From Enterobacter hormaechei ATCC 49162 (GTDB lineage: Bacteria; Pseudomonadota; Gammaproteobacteria; Enterobacterales; Enterobacteriaceae), in the NCBI RefSeq assembly GCF_001875655.1, contig NZ_MKEQ01000001.1:2728001-2792000 (forward strand): a stretch of 64,000 nt of DNA, given 5' to 3'. Within the stretch, counting starts at the first letter, position 1. Each line of letters opens with the position of its first letter. A program made the position numbers and the translations under genes. Below the pieces are notes generated by a model. The model had not been told where the DNA came from. It worked only from the letters and a program-made list of their open reading frames with translations, and ran no database searches. This document shows positions 40,252 to 48,959 of this stretch, piece after piece.

Positions 40252-41361
40252 ATGAGTTATGTATTTCTGCTGATTTTACTCTTTCCGGTGAAACTCCTCC
40301 GGAAGCTGTTTCGAAAAGACACGGGCAAGAACCTTGTCATTCAGACAGCTAAAATCGGTGACTTTATTAATGCGACGCCTCTTCTGGCATATCTGCAAAA
40401 AAGCGATGTGTTGATCAGTCGCAGCGTTGGCGCGCTGGCGAAGCATGATGAGACTATCGAACAGATCTATTTTATCGAGCAGCATAAGCGCAACCTGTGG
40501 CGTAAGCTCTGCTTCGCGTGCAGGATCATGAACCGCTACGACAACGTCTACCTGCTTCAGCCCAACAGCGTGAACCTCTTTTTTGCCGCCGTCTGCAATG
40601 CCAAAAACAAACAATTTTTAAGCATCTACACGCGCAGGTGGTATCACGGGATTTTCTATCTCGCGGCCGACGGTACCGTTGAGCATGGCAAAAAAACGCT
40701 TTCGGTGACGAACTACCTGAAACTGGCCGACCGCTCGCTCACGTGGCAAGACTCTCCCAAGCACGCCACAAAGCCACTCTTCAAACCAACGACCTGGCCG
40801 GCCATTCTTGATAAACCAGACGTTATCCGCATCGGCATCAGTATTGCGGCAGGCAATAAAGCGAAAACCGTCCCGCCGGTTATCTGGAAGCAAATTGTGG
40901 ATCGCCTCGCCGATTTACCCTGCGAGTTTTATGTCTTCGGCGCGCCAAACGAACAGTCGTGGATGGACGATATCACCCGCCTTTATGGTGAAATTCCCAA
41001 CTTCATCAATCTGATTGGCAAACTTTCGCTCGAAGAGCTTCCCTGGGCCATTTCTAAGATGGACTGCTATATCGCGTCTGACTCGGGCAATGTCTACATC
41101 GCAGACGCCGTCGGCGTGCCGGTGGTCCTGCTGTTTGGGCCGTGTTGCCACTATGAACAACGTCCGCTTGGCAATGTGATGCTGATCGGGAATGACGACA
41201 ATATTTGTTCTTATGTGTTTGAAACGCGCTATTACTTCCCGCAAGAACGGGAAGCACTTTTCTCTGTCACTGACTCCGCGTTACACGATCTTCAGCAGTT
41301 TATCCGTACATTACCAAAAGCCCGCTCACTGGCTAGCGCTCCCGACGCTCAAGGAAACTAA
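40252..41361 (+). CDS. Heptosyltransferase-like (GT9) LPS core glycosyltransferase
   Basis: 369 residues with a short hydrophobic N-terminus (YVFLLILLFPVKLL) and GT9-type features: NLVIQTAKIGDFINATPLL as in heptosyltransferases, RIGISIAAGNKAKTVPP, and IASDSGNVYIADAVGVPVVLLFGP. It starts 3 bp after waaC and is clearly part of the core operon. The sugar it adds (a heptose in the outer core, or another residue) cannot be told from sequence. GT9 genes in this place occur in other enterobacterial core loci, but I cannot assign a wab name. Confidence 0.8.
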   Translation: MSYVFLLILLFPVKLLRKLFRKDTGKNLVIQTAKIGDFINATPLLAYLQKSDVLISRSVGALAKHDETIEQIYFIEQHKRNLWRKLCFACRIMNRYDNVYLLQPNSVNLFFAAVCNAKNKQFLSIYTRRWYHGIFYLAADGTVEHGKKTLSVTNYLKLADRSLTWQDSPKHATKPLFKPTTWPAILDKPDVIRIGISIAAGNKAKTVPPVIWKQIVDRLADLPCEFYVFGAPNEQSWMDDITRLYGEIPNFINLIGKLSLEELPWAISKMDCYIASDSGNVYIADAVGVPVVLLFGPCCHYEQRPLGNVMLIGNDDNICSYVFETRYYFPQEREALFSVTDSALHDLQQFIRTLPKARSLASAPDAQGN

Positions 41362-41366
41362 TTTTT

Positions 41367-42266
41367 ATGGCTTTTTTAAGCGTCATTATTGCTGCGCATA
41401 ACGCTGAAGCTACGCTGCACGCCACGCTTTCGAGCCTGCTGGCAGCAACCGATCAAGACACTGAAATTATTATTTTTAATGACAGTTCTGAGGATGCCAC
41501 GCAGGCAATAATTGATGAGTGGTTGCCTGAATTTCCGCAGGCCATAACCCGTACTGTGAACTTTCGTAACGTCGGCCGGGTACGAAACAGTGCTGTCGCA
41601 CTGGCCTCGGGTGAGTATATTACGATGCTCGACAGTGACGATTGCTTAAAGCCGGGCAGCCTCAGGGACGCAATTACCTTCCTGAAAGCGCAACGTCCGG
41701 ATATGTTACTGACACGTTTGCTTGAGATTCGCGATCCCAGGAAAATAACTTCAGACTGGCAGGGATTTAACCCTGTGCCCTTGTCACAGAATGAAGCAGT
41801 CGCGCGTTTCTTACGCCATAAAGACTTTCAGGCACATCTCATTGGCCAGTTTATTCATCGTAGCCTGTACGAGAATAACCCCATTCCTCCGATGTTATGT
41901 TATGAGGATTTCGCTGTCTTCCCTGGAATGCTGATGCAATCGAGCAAAATAGTCTATCAACGCCAGGGGCATTATTATTACATCAAGCGTCGCGACAGTT
42001 TGTCGAGCAGTCTGGACGCCAGCAAAATTTCGACGCTTGTCGAATGCACATTACAGATGGAAAGCACATTTCCGTCCAGCTTCAAACACCTCGTCAATTG
42101 CCACTGGTTTGATATTTACAGCAACCACCGGTCCTGTCTTACAGACCAACAATTGCAACTCGTGAAACAACGCGTAAAGGCCATGTATACATTGTCTTTT
42201 TTCCTGTCCACCGATGTTCGTTTTAGCTATAAAAAAAGGGTTATTGAGGCGTTATGGAAAAAATAA
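41367..42266 (+). CDS. Glycosyltransferase family 2 protein of the LPS core locus
   Basis: A GT-A glycosyltransferase of 299 residues. The N-terminal SVIIAAHNAEATLHATLSS, the nucleotide-binding NDSSEDAT and the metal-binding DSDD in YITMLDSDDCLKPGS (about residue 93) define GT2; CYEDFAVFPGML probably carries the catalytic base. It starts 5 bp after the GT9 gene and overlaps waaL by 13 bp. It is visibly more AT-rich than waaC and waaF, as is common in the variable part of core loci. Donor and acceptor are unknown. Confidence 0.83.
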   Translation: MAFLSVIIAAHNAEATLHATLSSLLAATDQDTEIIIFNDSSEDATQAIIDEWLPEFPQAITRTVNFRNVGRVRNSAVALASGEYITMLDSDDCLKPGSLRDAITFLKAQRPDMLLTRLLEIRDPRKITSDWQGFNPVPLSQNEAVARFLRHKDFQAHLIGQFIHRSLYENNPIPPMLCYEDFAVFPGMLMQSSKIVYQRQGHYYYIKRRDSLSSSLDASKISTLVECTLQMESTFPSSFKHLVNCHWFDIYSNHRSCLTDQQLQLVKQRVKAMYTLSFFLSTDVRFSYKKRVIEALWKK

Positions 42267-43465
42267 AACCACGGCTCTATCAACTGACAATCGCTTTGAG
42301 CCTTATCTCGTTGATGCTGGCATTAGTCAGTTCAGGGAAGCAAAGAGAGTTTTTCTATATTGCTATTTACGTCAGTATTATTGGTCTGGCTTTCGAATAT
42401 AAAAAAATCACTCTGCGACCTTTTACTATAGCGCTGCCCATTCTGCTGATTGGGATACTTAACCTCGGCTGGTATTTCCTCTATGAGTATCATAACGAGG
42501 GTCTTAACCTTTACAGCGACTATCTCGGTGCCAGCAAAAAGTTAATTTTAGCGAGCATCCTGATTTTCTATATTGATCGCTTTAAGTTTTACATCGATAA
42601 AGACACCTTCAAAAAATTTTTCTTTTTCGCAACGGCCTTAGGGTTTGTGCTCGCCACAGGATATGGCTTATGGCAGGCCTCACAAGGTATGACTCGCGTT
42701 GAGATGGCAATTAACCGCGCCACCGTTTCGGCCTATGTTTATTCTGTCCTGTCACTGGCTTTCGTATACAGTCTTTACCTTCAGCGAAACGTGAAGCTGT
42801 ATGTTGTCGCGGGTTTTACTATCTTACTCTCTTACTTCGTCATACTGTTGACGGGTACACGCGCTGCGATGGGTTTATATCTTCTTCTGGCGATTGTGCT
42901 CACGCTGTATCATTTCAGACGGATCCACCTTAAATCCGCCCTCATCTTTTTATGCATTGTCGCAGGCGTGGTAATCGTTAGCTACAAGCCATTAATTTCG
43001 CCGAAAATTCAACAAACCCAGCGTGAAGTTGAACGTTATCAGCAAGGTATTGACCGCACGTCACTCGGCGCTCGTTTCTCCATGTGGACGGTGGGTATTC
43101 AGAATGGACTTGCACATCCGTTAGGACAGTCACTCGAAGAGCGTGAAGTATGGACCCGACACTATATTAAAGACGGACATCCACACCTTGGCAGTGCGCT
43201 GGAATACATCAAAGTCCACCTGCATAATGAATTTATTGAGAAATACTCCTTGCAGGGGATCCCCGGCGTGGCGGTAATGCTCTTTTTCTTTGTGTCGATG
43301 ATTGTGTATGCCCTACGAAACAGAAACGCACTGCTGCTAACGTCGATGCTTCTTTTGCTTTTGTATGGACTGACGGATGTGATACTGCTCAGTTCAGAAG
43401 CCTTAATCTTCTTTATGATTTTGTTTGCGTTAAGTACACCTTTCTCACAAACAAAGCAGCAATGA
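42254..43465 (+). CDS. waaL: O-antigen ligase
   Basis: An inner-membrane ligase that transfers undecaprenyl-linked O-antigen to the completed lipid A-core on the periplasmic side. The 403 residues form about 12 helices with a large periplasmic loop. GTRAAMG after a hydrophobic stretch and VHLHNEFIEKYSLQGIPG match the conserved arginine and the H-x-N-E...G loop of WaaL/Wzy-C proteins. It is AT-rich and among the most variable genes of the locus. It overlaps the preceding GT2 gene by 13 bp and ends at a bidirectional terminator. Confidence 0.9.
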   Translation: MEKIKPRLYQLTIALSLISLMLALVSSGKQREFFYIAIYVSIIGLAFEYKKITLRPFTIALPILLIGILNLGWYFLYEYHNEGLNLYSDYLGASKKLILASILIFYIDRFKFYIDKDTFKKFFFFATALGFVLATGYGLWQASQGMTRVEMAINRATVSAYVYSVLSLAFVYSLYLQRNVKLYVVAGFTILLSYFVILLTGTRAAMGLYLLLAIVLTLYHFRRIHLKSALIFLCIVAGVVIVSYKPLISPKIQQTQREVERYQQGIDRTSLGARFSMWTVGIQNGLAHPLGQSLEEREVWTRHYIKDGHPHLGSALEYIKVHLHNEFIEKYSLQGIPGVAVMLFFFVSMIVYALRNRNALLLTSMLLLLLYGLTDVILLSSEALIFFMILFALSTPFSQTKQQ

Positions 43466-43470
43466 CAACT

Positions 43471-43500
43471 ATGCCCGCCTGGCGGGCATAATTATTTTTT
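43471..43500. terminator. Bidirectional terminator between waaL and the wabN-like gene
   Basis: ATGCCCGC-CTG-GCGGGCAT followed by AATTATTTTTT on the plus strand. It ends the hldD-waaL unit, and its right arm runs into the stop region of the convergent deacetylase gene. Confidence 0.8.
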
Positions 43501-44445
43501 GTACTGGTAAAACTCCGCCAGCGTCATCCCCACGGTCTTATCTGATAACCAGGTAAAGAGCTGCTCCAGATCCTGATACAGCCCCTCAATCGCGGCCTCG
43601 TCTTTAAAAGTAGGGCTGCCGCCAGGCATAAATTCCGACGAATGCAGCATGAACTCCACGTAGTCATTCCCCTGAGCCAGGCACTGCTGCGCCACCTTAA
43701 TCATCTCCGCCGCATTTCCTCCGGACGGGCGTAACCAGTTAACTGACGGAGAACGGTATTTACCACGCAAACGATCATAACCCTGCTTCAGGGAATTCAG
43801 CCATGCCGGGTGTTTATACTGGATGCTCATCGGCACTTCGAGGAGAGGGCTGTTTCCCGGCCGGGAAATGTCGTCGACGTCCAAAAAGTAGGCGCGGTCG
43901 GGAAAATGCTGGTAATTCGTTCCGCCATTACCCTGTGGAGCGCCTTTCGCGTTGCGCCAGTTCACGCGCGGCGTAACGGAACAATCTACCTGATAACCCA
44001 GTTCAATCAGCAACTGGGCGTAACGACTGTCGAAAGCCCAGCGCCCGGCGCGATGGCTGAGCATTTTTGTCTGGAAAGTCTCTTCCAGTAAGCGGGTCAT
44101 GAACAGCACTTTCTCACGCATGATCTCGTCTGAGAACTCAATCAGATAAGGCTGCCAGCGCCAGTCATCACCGGTCAGATCGTGCTCCGGAGGACTGTTC
44201 CAGGCATGGAGATGCATTCCCACCTCACCCTGACCGCGGGCGATGACCTCTTTCGCGAACTCAATGAACACCGGTTCGACGGCCATCTCGTAGTTGGTCA
44301 ACCAGACGGGCTTAAAGCCGAAACGTTCACAAAGTGCCTGAAACCGCGCCAGGTAGCGCGCGTTTTCCGTTTTGATCACCCGGTGGTTCTGCCAGAGATT
44401 ATCCCCTTCGGTATCGATCGTGATGATAAACGCTGGTTTTTTCAT
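43492..44445 (-). CDS. wabN: LPS core polysaccharide deacetylase (WabN-like)
   Basis: A 317-residue carbohydrate-esterase-4-like protein. IITIDTEGDNLW carries the metal-binding Asp-Thr-Glu block, EVGMHLHAWNSPPE the His-x-His pair, and LLSHRAGRWAFD-type RAGRW the third motif. In Klebsiella, WabN deacetylates the core GlcNAc added by WabH to glucosamine. The presence of both genes here supports the same role, though the name rests on memory and context. I start at 44445 (MKKPAFIITIDTEG); upstream in-frame codons are probably leader. It is the only minus-strand gene in the core locus, divergent from waaQ. Confidence 0.82.
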   Translation of the reverse strand: MKKPAFIITIDTEGDNLWQNHRVIKTENARYLARFQALCERFGFKPVWLTNYEMAVEPVFIEFAKEVIARGQGEVGMHLHAWNSPPEHDLTGDDWRWQPYLIEFSDEIMREKVLFMTRLLEETFQTKMLSHRAGRWAFDSRYAQLLIELGYQVDCSVTPRVNWRNAKGAPQGNGGTNYQHFPDRAYFLDVDDISRPGNSPLLEVPMSIQYKHPAWLNSLKQGYDRLRGKYRSPSVNWLRPSGGNAAEMIKVAQQCLAQGNDYVEFMLHSSEFMPGGSPTFKDEAAIEGLYQDLEQLFTWLSDKTVGMTLAEFYQYKK

Positions 44446-44595
44446 AATGAGTCCGCAAGACAAAATAGTTAGCGCTATGTTACGCACGCCCGAAAGCAGG
44501 AGTAAACCCTTCCCGGGAAATTCCTGACATTATGGAGAAAGAGTGCAAGTCGTTACCAGGTCTATTAGAATTGCCAATAGTACAACGCCGATAAG

Positions 44596-45666
44596 ATGAT
44601 GATGAATAACTTACCTGACACGCCTGATTTGCGCATTTTACTGATTAAACTTCGCCATCATGGTGACATGTTACTCACCACCCCCGTCATCAATTCATTA
44701 CGTCAGAAATGGCCTGAAGCCCGAATCGACGTGCTTCTTTATGAAGAGACGCGAGACATGCTCGCCGCGCATCCGGCAATCGGGACGATCTATGGTATCG
44801 ATCGAAAATGGAAGCAGCTGGGGACGCTGAAGCACCTGCAAAAAGAGTGGCAGCTGCTTCGTGCTTTACGCGCTCAGCATTATCATCTGGTGATCAATCT
44901 GGCCGATCAGTGGCGCAGTGCGATTGTCACCCGCTTCACCGGCGCACCGGTTCGGCTCGGGTTCGCCTTTAACAAGCGCAATAATGCATTCTGGCGTTTT
45001 TGTCACAATGAACGGGTCTCAGTCGCCGGTCATCAGTCACTCCACACCGTTGAACAAAATCTCTCCATACTGTCAGCGCTGCCGGTTACGGCCAACCCTA
45101 CCGTGACCATGGCTTACAGCGCGGATGACTGGCACCACGCTCACCAAAAGCTGACGCAAAAGGGCGTGGGAGAACGCTACATTGTTATTCAACCCACTTC
45201 ACGCTGGTTCTTTAAGTGCTGGGATGAAGGCAAAATGGCGCAAACTATCGCCGCGTTGCAGCAGGACGGCCATACCATCGTCCTGACGGCGGGACCGGAC
45301 AAGAAAGAGCTGGCGATGATTGACCGCATTCTTGCCGCCGCCCCGCAAACGGGAGTGGTATCGCTGGCAGGGCAGTTAACGCTGCGCCAGCTGGCTTCGC
45401 TTATCGATCACGCCTGCCTGTTCATCGGCGTTGACTCCGTACCCATGCACATGGCCGCCGCCCTTCAGACGCCCTGCGTGGCGCTGTTTGGCCCGTCAAA
45501 ATTGACGTTCTGGTCGCCATGGCAGGTTAACGGCGAGGTTATCTGGGCTGGTGACTACGGCCCGCTTCCCAACCCTGACGCCATTGATACAAAAACGACG
45601 GAACGTTATCTCGACGCCATTCCCGTTGATGCCGTCGTCTCCGCCGCAAGGAGATACCTGCAATGA
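44596..45666 (+). CDS. waaQ: LPS heptosyltransferase III
   Basis: A GT9 enzyme that adds the branch heptose (HepIII) to HepII of the inner core. The 356 residues open with RILLIKLRHHGDMLLTTPVI; IQPTSRWFFKCWDEGKMA and FIGVDSVPMHMAAALQTPCV are the family's C-domain motifs. Three ATG codons stand in tandem at the start. It is the first gene of the second core unit and overlaps wabG by 4 bp. No ops/JUMPstart element is visible in the 150-bp gap upstream. Confidence 0.92.
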   Translation: MMMNNLPDTPDLRILLIKLRHHGDMLLTTPVINSLRQKWPEARIDVLLYEETRDMLAAHPAIGTIYGIDRKWKQLGTLKHLQKEWQLLRALRAQHYHLVINLADQWRSAIVTRFTGAPVRLGFAFNKRNNAFWRFCHNERVSVAGHQSLHTVEQNLSILSALPVTANPTVTMAYSADDWHHAHQKLTQKGVGERYIVIQPTSRWFFKCWDEGKMAQTIAALQQDGHTIVLTAGPDKKELAMIDRILAAAPQTGVVSLAGQLTLRQLASLIDHACLFIGVDSVPMHMAAALQTPCVALFGPSKLTFWSPWQVNGEVIWAGDYGPLPNPDAIDTKTTERYLDAIPVDAVVSAARRYLQ

Positions 45667-46790
45667 GGCTTCATCGTCTGGCCATTGTGCGCCAAAAATA
45701 TCGTCCGGATGGGGGGGCAGAACGTTTTGTCTCCAGGGCACTTACCGCGTTGAGCAACCAGAATCTGGAGCTTAACGTCATCACTCGCGAATGGCAGGGC
45801 GAAAAGCAGGACGACTGGCATATTCATATTTGCGATCCACGAAAGTGGGGCCGCATCAGCCGTGAGCGCGGCTTTGCACACGCCGCGCGCGCGCTGTGGC
45901 ATCAACAGCAGTTTGATATCGTCCAGAGCCACGAACGTATTCCGGGCTGCGATATTTACCGCGCCGGGGATGGTGTACATCGACGCTGGCTGCTACAGCG
46001 TACGCGTATTCTCCCCGCCTGGCGCGCGAAGCTGCTTATGCACGATCGCTATCACCGCTACGTGATGCGCGCAGAACGTGAAATGTACCAGGCACCCGAG
46101 TTGAAAGCCGTTATCTGTAATGCGGAGATGATCAAACGCGAAATCGTCGAAGACTTTGATATTGACGCAAAAAAGATACATGTGATTTATAATTCAATAG
46201 ATTCCAGCCGCTTCGTTCCGGCAGAAGAGATGCAGCGCGCTGTCCTGCGTCAGCAATTTGGCTTACCCGCTGATGCCGTCATTTTCTGCTTCGTGGGTTC
46301 AGGGTTTGAGCGTAAGGGGCTGGCAAGCGCTATTCGGGCTATAGCAGGAACATCGGCGTGGCTGGTTGTGGTCGGTCAGGATAAAGCGGAGAACCGTTAT
46401 CGCGACCTCGCCCGTTCATTAGGCTGTGAGGGGCAAATCCGTTTCCTGGGGATGCAAAAAGAGACACTGCCATTTTATCAGCTTTCTGATGGTTTACTGC
46501 TGCCGACGCTGTATGATCCTTTCCCTAACGTCATACTTGAAGCAATGGCCTGTGGATTGCCCGTCATTACGTCAGAGAGTTGCGGTGGTTCAGAATTTAT
46601 TGAGCAAGGCCAGAACGGGTTTTACTGTGATGCACTTGATATCCGCACATTGAAGGAGGCCGTCATGTCGATCCCTTCACTGGAAAAAAATAACAATATG
46701 GGGCTTGCGGCGCGTGAACGCGTCAGAGAAGCAACCCCTGAAAAACTATCAAGTCAGCTTATTTCGCTTTATCAAAAATTACTGGATTAA
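45663..46790 (+). CDS. wabG: LPS core glycosyltransferase WabG (GalA transferase type)
   Basis: A GT4 enzyme of 375 residues similar to WaaG. LHRLAIVRQKYRPDGGAERFV is the WaaG/WabG N-terminal signature, followed by GSGFERKGLASAIRAI and YDPFPNVILEAMACGLPV with GGSEFI. In Klebsiella WabG adds galacturonic acid to HepII. The choice of WabG over the glucosyltransferase WaaG rests on the accompanying waaE, wabH and wabN genes, which belong to that core type. It overlaps waaQ and is 2 bp before wabH. Confidence 0.82.
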   Translation: MRLHRLAIVRQKYRPDGGAERFVSRALTALSNQNLELNVITREWQGEKQDDWHIHICDPRKWGRISRERGFAHAARALWHQQQFDIVQSHERIPGCDIYRAGDGVHRRWLLQRTRILPAWRAKLLMHDRYHRYVMRAEREMYQAPELKAVICNAEMIKREIVEDFDIDAKKIHVIYNSIDSSRFVPAEEMQRAVLRQQFGLPADAVIFCFVGSGFERKGLASAIRAIAGTSAWLVVVGQDKAENRYRDLARSLGCEGQIRFLGMQKETLPFYQLSDGLLLPTLYDPFPNVILEAMACGLPVITSESCGGSEFIEQGQNGFYCDALDIRTLKEAVMSIPSLEKNNNMGLAARERVREATPEKLSSQLISLYQKLLD

Positions 46791-46792
46791 TA

Positions 46793-47893
46793 ATGCGCAT
46801 CCTAATGATTATTGATGGTTTACCCGGTGGAGGAGCCGAAAAAACGGTTCTCACCCTCTCCAGCGGACTGACAGAACTGGGGCATCAGGTCACCCTTTTC
46901 TCCTTGCGGAAGGTGTGCGACTACGCCATTCCGGAAGGCATCGATTTTCAGGTGGTGCAGGATAGCTGTAAAAAACCCTGGCGGAAGCTGACCGAGATCC
47001 CGCGTCGCGCACGTTTGTTGGATCGCGCCATCGAGCAGGCAGAACGCAACGGTAAATTTGACGTCGTCTTCTCGCATCTGCATAAAACCGACCGTATCGT
47101 GGCGCACAGCCGCGTGCTGGATCGGGATAAGGTCTGGTTCTGCGTACACGGGATGTTCTCCTTCTCCTATTTACGCCATCGCAGCGGGCTTTCTCGCTGG
47201 TTTAAGCATTATAAAATTCGTCATACCTATGAAAACCGCAACGTGGTGGCGGTTTCCGGCGCCGTGCTGCACGATCTCTCTGAAGTGCTCGCTATCCCCC
47301 TGCGGCGCAAAGCGGTTATCCATAACCCGTTTGATATCCCTGACATTCAGCGTCTGGCGGAAGCGCCCTTTGAGATGCAGGGGCAGGATTACATCATCCA
47401 CGTTGGCCGTTTTCATGAACACAAACGTCACGACCGGCTGCTGCGAGCATTCGCGCTGAGCAAAATCGACGCATCGCTGGTGTTGATGGGTAAAGGTTCC
47501 GACGCGAAAATAGACCAGCTCAAACAGCTTGCCGCTAAGCTGGGAATTGAAAACAAGATCGTCTTCCGCCCGTTCGAAACCAATCCCTACCCGTGGATCA
47601 AAGGGGCACGCCTTTTAGTATTAAGTTCCGACTGCGAAGGTTTTGGTAATGTACTGGTAGAGTCCATTATCTGTCAGACCCCACCGGTGAGTACAAACTG
47701 CCCTGGCGGCCCTGCTGAGATCCTTACTGGCCCCCTGGCGCGTGGTCTGACAGCGTTAACCGACGAATCACTGGCGAAAACACTGGCAGAACTGTATGCC
47801 TCTCCGCCGGTTGTTGATCGCGACACGATCGCATCGTTCGGTATCAACGCCATTTGCCAGCAATACATTGCTTTGGTCGACAACCAAAAATAA
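46793..47893 (+). CDS. wabH: LPS core glycosyltransferase WabH (GlcNAc transferase type)
   Basis: A GT4 enzyme of 366 residues: RILMIIDGLPGGGAEKTVLT at the start, IHVGRFHEHKRHDRLLRAF in the donor domain, and SSDCEGFGNVLVESIICQTP with CPGGPAEIL as the E-x7-E region. In Klebsiella WabH adds GlcNAc to the core GalA, and WabN then deacetylates it. Position directly after wabG and the presence of the wabN-like gene support this; substrate specificity itself cannot be read from sequence. Confidence 0.8.
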   Translation: MRILMIIDGLPGGGAEKTVLTLSSGLTELGHQVTLFSLRKVCDYAIPEGIDFQVVQDSCKKPWRKLTEIPRRARLLDRAIEQAERNGKFDVVFSHLHKTDRIVAHSRVLDRDKVWFCVHGMFSFSYLRHRSGLSRWFKHYKIRHTYENRNVVAVSGAVLHDLSEVLAIPLRRKAVIHNPFDIPDIQRLAEAPFEMQGQDYIIHVGRFHEHKRHDRLLRAFALSKIDASLVLMGKGSDAKIDQLKQLAAKLGIENKIVFRPFETNPYPWIKGARLLVLSSDCEGFGNVLVESIICQTPPVSTNCPGGPAEILTGPLARGLTALTDESLAKTLAELYASPPVVDRDTIASFGINAICQQYIALVDNQK

Positions 47894-47904
47894 TCAGGTT
47901 TCAT

Positions 47905-48894
47905 ATGCAAAATTCAGCGCCTTTATTAAGCGTGGTGGTTGCCGTTTATAACGGTAAAGCCTTTCTTGATCAGTTCTTTACCTGCCTTGTAAATCAACAT
48001 ATCGACAGTATGGAAGTCATCATCGTGAATGACGGCTCCACTGACCGTTCGATGCAGATTGTCGAAAAATGGCGCGAAAAGCTGCCGCAGATGCAGGTAA
48101 TTGAACAACCTAATCAGGGCGTGTCCATCGCGCGTAATACCGGCCTGGCCGTTGCGACCGGCCAATATCTCTCTTTCCCGGATATTGATGATGTCTTCAA
48201 ACCCGGCATGTACCAGCGTTTGCTGGATATGGCCGTCACGCAGAATCTGGATGTCGCCACCTGTAACGGCAACTACGTCTGGGAAAATAACAAAAAACCG
48301 TCCCGCCCTATCTTCCCTGAAGATAAGCTCGCCTCTACGGGCGTCATGAATGGCGCGGCATGGTTAAAAAAGGCGCTGGATTCACGTAAGTTCCTGCATG
48401 TGACCTGGCTGAATATCTATCGTCACGATTTTATTCGTCAGCACGGCTTCCGTTTCGAGCCTGGCCTGCGTCATCAGGATATCCCGTGGACTACCGAGGT
48501 GCTGCTTGCCGCGGAACGCGTTCAGTACACCAGCGAACGCTTTTACAACTACTACATTCACTCCGCCTCGGTATCGCACACCCCGGATAATGACGACACG
48601 CTGATTCGCTCAGCGCGTCATTACATGAAGATCCTGAAGATGCTTGATGCCATAAACCAGCGTTACCCGGATAAAGTGAAAAATATCCCCGCCTGCCACT
48701 GGCAAATCGCCAAAGAGGGTCTGGGCATTATTCATACCTTCGACAACATGAAGGATGAGACGAAGAAATCAATGATTATCAAAGAGTTCTTCGACACCGG
48801 GATCTGGAAGCTCATCTGGAAAAGCGCCAAAAGCCCGCGTTTGCGCTGGCGTCTGGGCCGACGTTACTTCCGTTTAAAACGGTATCTGGCATAA
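47905..48894 (+). CDS. Glycosyltransferase family 2 protein, outer core
   Basis: A 329-residue GT2 enzyme: LLSVVVAVYNGKAFLDQFF, the nucleotide site IIVNDGSTDRS, and the metal-binding block LSFPDIDDVFKPG (DIDD in place of the usual DSDD). RHQDIPWTTEVLLAAE probably holds the catalytic acidic residue, and the C-terminal end is basic (WRLGRRYFRLKRYLA), suggesting membrane contact. The ATG at 47905, 11 bp after wabH, is the likely start; a longer frame reaches back into wabH. Its sugar is unknown. Confidence 0.83.
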   Translation: MQNSAPLLSVVVAVYNGKAFLDQFFTCLVNQHIDSMEVIIVNDGSTDRSMQIVEKWREKLPQMQVIEQPNQGVSIARNTGLAVATGQYLSFPDIDDVFKPGMYQRLLDMAVTQNLDVATCNGNYVWENNKKPSRPIFPEDKLASTGVMNGAAWLKKALDSRKFLHVTWLNIYRHDFIRQHGFRFEPGLRHQDIPWTTEVLLAAERVQYTSERFYNYYIHSASVSHTPDNDDTLIRSARHYMKILKMLDAINQRYPDKVKNIPACHWQIAKEGLGIIHTFDNMKDETKKSMIIKEFFDTGIWKLIWKSAKSPRLRWRLGRRYFRLKRYLA

Positions 48895-48959
48895 GAGATA
48901 GCTTTAGCACGCTTAAATGCTTAGAATTTCCCGGCCGAAACTAAAAAACGGATAATCGC

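Noticed and set aside
44446..44595. Possible JUMPstart/ops antitermination element before waaQ
   Set aside because: I looked for GGCGGTAG and related cores and found none in this gap, so no RfaH site is claimed.
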